Shown piece after piece: positions 58,088 to 64,000 of a stretch of 64,000 bases of DNA (positions are counted from its first letter, which is position 1; every line of letters begins with the position of its first letter). Source of the DNA: Humulus lupulus. Lineage: Eukaryota > Streptophyta > Magnoliopsida > Rosales > Cannabaceae. Where the stretch lies: assembly GCF_963169125.1 (NCBI RefSeq), contig NC_084795.1, positions 130,551,701 through 130,615,700 of the forward strand, given 5' to 3'. Made by a program: the position numbers and the translations under genes. The notes under the pieces were generated by a model. The model saw only the letters and a list, made by a program, of their open reading frames with translations, was not told where the DNA came from and ran no database searches.

Positions 58088-58660
58088 TGTTGACCCTCGT
58101 TTTGGTCAATGACACGAAGTCAAGAAAACGACAGAAAAATAGTACAAAGCTTAAGAAAACAATCTAATGGGAAATAAAGAACACAAGGAATTATAGTGGT
58201 TCGGCCCCAGTGATTGGTAATGACCTACGTCCACTTGATACTATTATTAATATTGAGCTTCAAAGGTGTGATCAAAGAACTAGGGTTCCTGAGTTTCACA
58301 GACCTTAGAAGGAGAAACAATACAAGCGATGGATAATAGTAATGTAATTCAGAAAAAGATCAAAAAGATCCCCCCTTGAGCTATTTCTTGTATATTTATA
58401 GGCTCAAGGTGGGTTACATGAGTCAATCAGTCATATTTTTCCTTAATAAACGGATCTTCAGGTCATAATGAAGAGATACTCTCGGATATCATTACAACTG
58501 TACAGATTTATTCATAAATAATGAAGTATACGACTAGGCTGGTCGTAGATAAAACTTGAACTTCTCATACGGAAATATCTCTGGTCGATCGGCGAGCAGC
58601 ATCTCTGCCACGTGTCGAAAATTCTTGCCACGTCAGCAACAGCTGTTTTTTGGGTAAACA
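58088..58660 (-). repeat. Element C 5' LTR
   Basis: 573 bp; the plus strand reads TGTTGACCCTCGTTTTGG to TTTTTTGGGTAAACA, followed by AAGGG. It is highly similar to 47145-47729. It lies next to the PBS, hence the 5' LTR of this minus-strand element. Confidence 0.92.
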
Positions 58661-58665
58661 AAGGG

Positions 58666-59170
58666 CATTTTTGTAATTTTGACCCGTTGAGGGTATAAAT
58701 GTAATTATATGTGTTATGTGATTGAGACCACATTATTATGTGAATATATTTGCGATATTTGACACGAGGCGATTCTAGTGAGCGAGTTAGCGGAAAAGTC
58801 ACAACGGGGTCAAATACCCAGCTCGGGGTGAGCCAAGGGGTATTTTGGTAACTTAGTACATTACCAGAGTTTATTTGGTGATTATTTGGGTATGCCGGGA
58901 TTAATTGGGAATCTTAAGTGTAATTTGAGGATTAGTGGGAAATGTGGCAAAGGATGGTATTGCCCGTGGGGACATTAAGGAGCAAGGATTTGGGTTAGGG
59001 GCATTAGGGTCTTTTCCCTAGCCTTGGTTGGACTTAGTTAAGGCTAGAATCTTTCCAAAAGAACTAAGGAAGACACAAAAACTCAACATCTCAACTTTCT
59101 CTCTCTCTCTCTCATTTCTTGGCACCGATTAGTCGAACTGATCGCCTTGGAGGCATAACTCTCCAAGTTT
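58666..59170 (+). repeat. Chromovirus-like LTR, continuation right of element C
   Basis: It resumes the LTR begun at 46954: CATTTTTGTAATTTTGACCC, ACCACATTATTATGTG and CCCAGCTCGGGGTGAGCC, all found reversed near 61700-61870. It ends around a CT microsatellite (59098-59115) and GGAGGCATAACTC, where it gives way to a different segment. The 3' half of this LTR is absent. Confidence 0.55.
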
Positions 59171-59546
59171 ATATGCAATCAATGACTCGGCTGATCAGGC
59201 AATGATAACAGGTTTTTAAAGTCACCCCCACGATCTCATGTCAAAATCCAGCAACAATAAGCAATCACAATACTAACATACATTTCAACAATTATTCACA
59301 TGCAGAAGCAATGCTAATAAGCATGCATTATCATATACACATAGTAGTCAAGGGCCCGACCCTATTAGTATATCTCATGCTTCCTATTAAACAAGCAAAT
59401 AAGGAGTTCATATTTCATTTAAACAGTCAAACATATAATCACATAAATAGTTACCAAACCCTGAGTCGAGCTTGTCTTTAGCGGTGAGTGTACATGCCCA
59501 GCCAGTCTTCAGGAACTCTTAAACCTAGATTGTTCTAATACCAAGT
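59171..59546 (-). other. Leader of a minus-strand chromovirus-like element
   Basis: Immediately left of the LTR at 59547 the coding strand reads ACT, then TGGTATTAGAAC (59532-59543), close to the tRNA-Met type site TGGTATCAGAGC. The rest is non-coding leader with no ORF. The element's gag and pol are absent because the leader is cut at about 59171. Confidence 0.5.
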
Positions 59547-62077
59547 TGTAATGCCCTGGAATGCAAAGACCATTACATTGTGTATTTTAAATAGTGTGAT
59601 TTGCTAATCAAGTCATTTGGATATAAACATGTTACTAAGGATGATTAATGGGTTAGTGTTAAAAGATTTTGATCATAGAAATAGTTGTTTTTCATTAAAA
59701 GTAAGAGTTTGTACACGGGATCCCAAAAAGTGTTTACGAGGAAACCAGCCTAAGTGGAAAAATAAAATTTTGGCTCTTGTCCCTGCCAATCCCTCAACCG
59801 TGGCAGTCGAGCAGCTACTGATGTACACATTGCCCCTAAAGCTCTCCAACTCACGGCTAGTCTAGCTTTCCCTTTCCCTTACCTGCACCACATAGCACCA
59901 ATGAGCCAAGGCTCGTCAAGAAAACTTAAACCAACGAATACAATGAGCAATGACATATAATCGGTAAACTTGAATCAATAATGCAATAAATAATAGGATA
60001 TAAGCAACAAGCTTGCAGTGATAATTTGCACAATCAAATACCCAATCCAATCGATACAATTAGTTAAGTGCAATCGTCACTTCTATTTATTTAAGTGACG
60101 TTCAGACCTGATGCCCTTAGGCTGAGTCCTCTGCTCTATTAGCCGACCTTGGCTCGCTTAGGTCAGGCTACGTTTCGCACGCTTAACGTCGGCTCTGACT
60201 CCCTTAGGCCTGACTTTCAGCATAGATATAACCACATACATATATTGCATAAGCACGCAACCAGATACAACATACGCAAGCTTGCCTAATTGAATAACCA
60301 TAATTATAATCACAGTCAAATCCATTTACAGGGGGTCCAATCCCCGATCACAACCAGGGTGCAATTTTCTTACCTCGAGTTCCATGCGATAAACTATACG
60401 GCCTCAAGTGTGATCTTGATCCCCAACCTTGCGATAATCTAGTCACAACATAAACATACTCTTATTAGGGATTGATTACAAATCCTGAGCCTCACTCTAA
60501 ACCTTATCCTTAAGATTACTATTCTCCAGTGTCGGGAAGTTAGAAACGTCCCCCGAGCCCCCAAGTGGGCCATCAAATGGATTCCTAGACTCTCGGAGCC
60601 CTAAACCTAAAACCAGAAAAAGCACATTTCGAGGCACCTGGTGCAGTCGCACCTACCCCTGGCGCAATCCCGCCTATAGAAAGTTTAGGCTTTCTGGGGT
60701 ACTGGTGTGGTTGTGCTCTATCCTAGTGCGATCGCGCCCCTAACTCCAAAACCCAGAAATCAAAACTCAAAAATCAAATCCCCTAGTTTTTGGGACACTA
60801 GCGCAGTCTCGCCACAACCTAGCACAGTCGCTCTAGGTCACCAGAAACCCATAAATTACCCAGAAGCTTAGTGTTCTTCCTCAAATTTCAAACTTATGAC
60901 TTCTCCTTGAAAATCAGACCCGAAATTTGACCCCCCAACTCAGAATTTCAGCAGATTTAAGGCCACAAATCCCTTCATACAACTTAGACCAATTATAACC
61001 CAGGTCAAGACACCATAAAAACATATCAAACACATTAAAACATAATTTTCACATTTTGAGTTTCAAACCCAAGCTTCTCTCCAAAATCTGAGAATCACTC
61101 TACAAATCAAGACTTTCAGCACCAAACAGACCCTCAATTCAGTTTAAAAACCAATTACTAACATCATTCTATGACCTAAGTAACCTTAAATCCCCAAAAT
61201 CCATATATCCAAACTCAATTTCCCCAAAGTTCAAGAACACAGTACTGAAATGAAAAACAGGGTATCTAAGTCCTTACCTCTCTGAATTTTGAGTTTTCCA
61301 GTAGCTAACTGAAGGTTTTGGCAGCTCAATCCCTTCCTTGTGGCCTTGAATCCCCTTGATCCTCACCCAAAATCCTTCAAGTTTTTTATCAAGCCTAATT
61401 GCCTTGAGCTCTTGGGAGAAAGCTTAAGAGACTAACACCAAATGTTAAGAGAACCAAGTGAAGTAGTGAGTGGCCAAACATGGGGTGCCTTGGGCTGCTG
61501 CTGCCTTGGTCAAATGACCACCATACCCTCAATCTAAAGTCCAATTCAAGGTACACCCCAAGGGCAAATTGGTCATTTTGCCACTAATCCCGCTAAACCT
61601 CAATTAACATCCTATGTTACCTATTAGGATACTAACCCTCCAAATACAATTATTTCCTCCAATAATATTCCACTAATTTCCAACCTATGCAAAATTACCA
61701 AAATACCCCTTGGCTCACCCCGAGCTGGGTATAAATCCCCGTTGTAACTTTTTCACCAAATGGCTCTAAAGGATCGACATAAGCCTGTCATAGCAAATAT
61801 ATCCACATAATAATGTGGTTCCAATCACATACCGCATATAATTACAAGTATACCCTTATCAGGTCAAAATTAAGAAAATGTCATTTTACACATAAAGGGG
61901 CCCACAATCACATTTAATACACATAAGCATGCATAAACAATTATATCTTAATATAACTCGTATATTTTACATAATCACACATATATATCATTAAATCCAC
62001 TTATATATATCCATTTATGCTCTCCTAACACGCTAGTCGAGGCACTAAGCCCTATTAGAAAATTAGGGACGTTACAG
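59547..62077 (-). repeat. Chromovirus-like LTR, full length (about 2.5 kb)
   Basis: The plus strand reads TGTAATGCCCTGGAATGC at the left and TTAGGGACGTTACA at the right, so as an LTR in minus orientation it runs TGTAACGTCCC ... GGGCATTACA. Size, termini and adjacent tRNA-Met-like PBS fit chromoviruses of the Tekay type. A GC-rich dyad cluster lies at 60630-60840. A small CTTAGGC/GACC repeat lies around 60100-60210. No coding sequence. Confidence 0.65.
60630..60840 (-). repeat. GC-rich dyad cluster in chromovirus-like LTR
   Basis: Recurrent phrases such as GGTGCAGTCGCACC, GGCGCAATCCCGCC, GTGCGATCGCGCC and AGCGCAGTCTCGCC stand out from the AT-rich surroundings. GCGATCGC is a perfect palindrome. 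The layout, short GC-rich dyads 15-25 bp apart in pairs, parallels the GCGCTA clusters of the Athila and the other chromovirus LTR. Confidence 0.55.
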
Positions 62078-62933
62078 TTCCCAAACCCGAAATCCAAACC
62101 AAAATGCCCAAAATACTCAAGAACTCATAATGAACGTAAGCAAAACAAGGTAGACAAGTCTTTACCTTGCTGAATTTCGAAATCGTTAAGCTAATGGTGA
62201 TCTTGGCAGCTCCAAGCTTCTTCTTCTTGCTACTAAGTTCCTTCCCAAAGTTCTCAAAACTCCATGAATTGACTTGTAGCCTTAGGAAATGAGTGTGTGA
62301 CTTTGATGGTTTGAAGAAAGTCCAAAGAATGTGAAAAAAATAAGGAACTTACGTGAGAATGGCTTTCTCCAAGGGTTGCTGTCCACTTTGCCTAATCCCT
62401 TGGTCAAATGACCATTTTACCCTCCCCTTTGAATTCCCTCCTTAAGGTCCCACAAGGGCAAAATGGTCATTAGCCCTTATTTCTCACTAAACCTAAAATT
62501 ATACTCTTAATTCCCAATTTAATCTACTAATCCACCAACCATCGTTATTTCACCAATTATTTTATCCACCAATGTCTCCCAAAATATGCAAAATTCCCAA
62601 AATACCCCTTGGCTCCTCCTGAGCGAGTTATTTATCTCTGTTGTGACTTTTCTGCTAAACTTGCTCAAAAGGATTCACTCATGTCGAATATCACGTATAT
62701 ATCCACATAATAATGTGGTCTCAATGTATATACATACAATAATTATAAATATACCATCAACGAGTCAAAATTACGAAAATACCCATTTTTAACAAAAGTG
62801 GGTCTTTAAACACATTTAATATACATGATCATGCACACTCAATTATATAATCATACAATTCACATAATTACCCCACGTGTCCTCCCGACATGCCAATCAA
62901 AGTACTAAACCTTAGTAGGAGTTTTGGGACGAT
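62078..62933 (-). repeat. Chromovirus-like LTR fragment
   Basis: It follows the full LTR directly and repeats its right-hand wording (TTTACCTTGCTGAATTTCG; AAATACCCCTTGGCTC; CACATAATAATGTGGT; AATTATA-T-TACC), but more diverged. It ends at GGAGTTTTGGGACG without the expected TTACA. It is probably the target into which the 59547-62077 element inserted. Confidence 0.5.
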
Positions 62934-63240
62934 ATATGAATGCATATTTATTATCCATTAATACCTCATTAAGAGAGAATGTTTGTAATAAATCCCAATA
63001 ATTAAGTGTCCTCAACCATCTATAAATAGGGCTAGGACACACTTTGTAAATGTTCCCGGATTGAATCCCCACTTTTGTATTCAAATCATTGCAAATATGC
63101 TGCATGAACTCCATAGAAGCTTGATACCCCCAAGCTCCCCAAATCCTATTACAAGTGACTCATGGACTAGTGTTAATTAATAACCTGAAGCACGTCTGTT
63201 GATGCTCATAATCTCATCAAGGGAAAATGCAAGGTCGTCA
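62934..63240 (+). other. Promoter-like AT-rich segment
   Basis: It contains CTATAAATAGGG at about 63019 and, downstream, TTTTGTATTCAAATCATTGC and GCATGAACTCCATAGAAG. This looks like the U3/R part of an LTR or another promoter, but no terminus or partner copy is visible in the window. No gene. Confidence 0.3.
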
Positions 63241-64000
63241 CCTGGGCGTACTCCCTCCCCCCCATTTCGCATGGCCATCAAATGGGCGAGGCCCTCCTGA
63301 TCCGCGAGGCCACCAAGTCACGAGGCGCCATGTCGCATGGCCATCAAATGGGCGAGGCCCTCCTGATCCGCGAGACCATCCTAGGGGCGAGGCGCCCTAT
63401 TCCGCGAGGCCATCCTATGGCGAGGCGCCCTATTCCGCGAGGCCACCGAGTCGCCTTCCGCGAGGCCACCAAGTCGCGAGGCTGTCATGTCGCGTGGCCA
63501 TCAAATGGGCGAGGCCCACCTGATCCGCGAGGCCATCCTAGGGGTGAGGCGCCCTATTCCGCGAGGCCATCCTATGGCGAGGCGCCCTATTCCGCGAGGC
63601 CACCCTAGGGGCGAGGCCCTCCTGATCCACGAGGCCATCCTATGACGAGGCGCCCTATTCCGCGAGGCCACCCTAGGGGCGAGGCCCTCCTGATCCGCGA
63701 GGCCATCCTATGGCGAGGCGCCCTATTCCGCGAGGCCACCCTAGGGGCGAGGCCCTCCTGATCCGCGAGGCCATCCTATGGCGAGGCGCCCTATTCCGCG
63801 AGGCCACCCTAGGGGCGAAGCCCTCCTGATCCGCGAGGCCATCCTAGGGGCGAGGCGCCCTATTCCGCGAGGCCATCACAAGGGCGAGGCCCTCATATGG
63901 CGAAGCCGTCCCGTTCCGTGAAGCCCCTGGGCCACTCCTACCATGCCCATGCGTGGGGCCGAGGGATGCTGCGAGATGTTAATTCATCTCGCGAGGCCCA
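63241..64000 (+). repeat. GC-rich minisatellite, 68-bp period
   Basis: From about 63260 to the window end the sequence is built from GCGAGGCC-centred modules (CCATCCTATGG, GCGCCCTATTC, CACCCTAGGGGC, CTCCTGATCC). At 63545-63885 a strict 68-bp period is visible (GAGGCCCTCC at 63613, 63681, 63749 and, with one change, 63817). Toward the left the modules mix with GCATGGCCATCAAATGGGC in a 66-bp spacing. Extremely CpG-rich against AT-rich flanks. Open frames across it are a by-product of the repeat. It continues past the window. Confidence 0.85.

Larger units (their letters stand above)
47145..58660 (-). mobile_element. Element C: complete Tat-lineage Ty3/gypsy element, TSD AAGGG
   Basis: 11,516 bp, flanked by AAGGG at 47140-47144 and 58661-58665. 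LTRs at 47145-47729 (3' LTR) and 58088-58660 (5' LTR) share TGTTGACCCTCGTTTT and TTTTTTGGGTAAACA termini as read on the plus strand. gag and pol run on the minus strand (58047 down to 51867). A spliced gene runs on the plus strand (48574-51208). PBS and polypurine tract are in the expected places. Inserted in a chromovirus-type LTR. Structurally complete, but gag, pol and the antisense gene all carry stops or frameshifts. Confidence 0.92.

Noticed and set aside
63227..63608. Two overlapping open frames rich in Arg, Pro and Gly across the minisatellite
   Set aside because: They follow the repeat period and exist because the 66-68 bp GC-rich units lack stops. No start context or domain is present.

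Overview
This window is plant nuclear DNA, from a eudicot by its element families. It is almost entirely transposable elements, many nested in one another. The evidence is Ty3/gypsy and Ty1/copia pol domains, long terminal repeats (LTRs) with 5-bp target-site duplications (TSDs), CACTA and Mutator-type DNA elements, and a very AT-rich spacer. I cannot name the species; the families would fit a Rosales genome such as Cannabaceae, but that is a guess. I found no intact host gene. At most two orphan exons on the minus strand (3465-3566 and 7896-7979) look like pieces of one.

Layout. 1-10244: AT-rich DNA with an LTR tail, a foldback CACTA-like MITE, a Mutator-type MITE with a 9-bp TSD, and the 3' part of a CACTA element. 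That element carries a four-exon second-ORF gene (DUF8039-type) and its subterminal repeats. 10245-19452: a chromovirus-like LTR end, then an Athila element truncated at its 5' side: pol in a single frame with five stops, a broken post-pol ORF, a solo LTR nested in its 3' UTR, and its 3' LTR. 19453-21815: a chromovirus-type LTR. 21816-46711: a four-level nest. A Tat-lineage fragment is split by a copia element (22361-46206). The copia is split by a Tat element here called B (25425-39517), and B's 3' LTR is split by a solo LTR (38711-39459). 46712-62933: chromovirus-type LTR pieces, one of them split by a complete minus-strand Tat element called C (47145-58660). 62934-64000: a promoter-like stretch, then a GC-rich minisatellite with a 68-bp period.

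How the parts work together. None of the retroelements looks autonomous. Athila and B are damaged mainly by nonsense codons, many of them C-to-T type, and their reverse transcriptase active sites are mutated. C has single-base frameshifts and a changed integrase aspartate. Elements B and C share the Tat layout: gag, protease, RT, RNase H, a second RNase H, integrase, then a gene on the opposite strand. In both, that antisense gene has a TATA box, a noncoding first exon, an intron ending at or just before the ATG, and further GT-AG introns.

Most unusual: element B has three LTRs. Between the first two lies a 61-nt copy of the 3' part of its primer tRNA, running from CCA to the D-loop, followed by an LTR tail. 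The whole structure is bounded by one TGGCC duplication, so it appears to have integrated as a single unit. Also notable: unrelated families (Athila, chromovirus, copia) each carry short cassettes of perfect GC-rich palindromes in LTR or untranslated regions.
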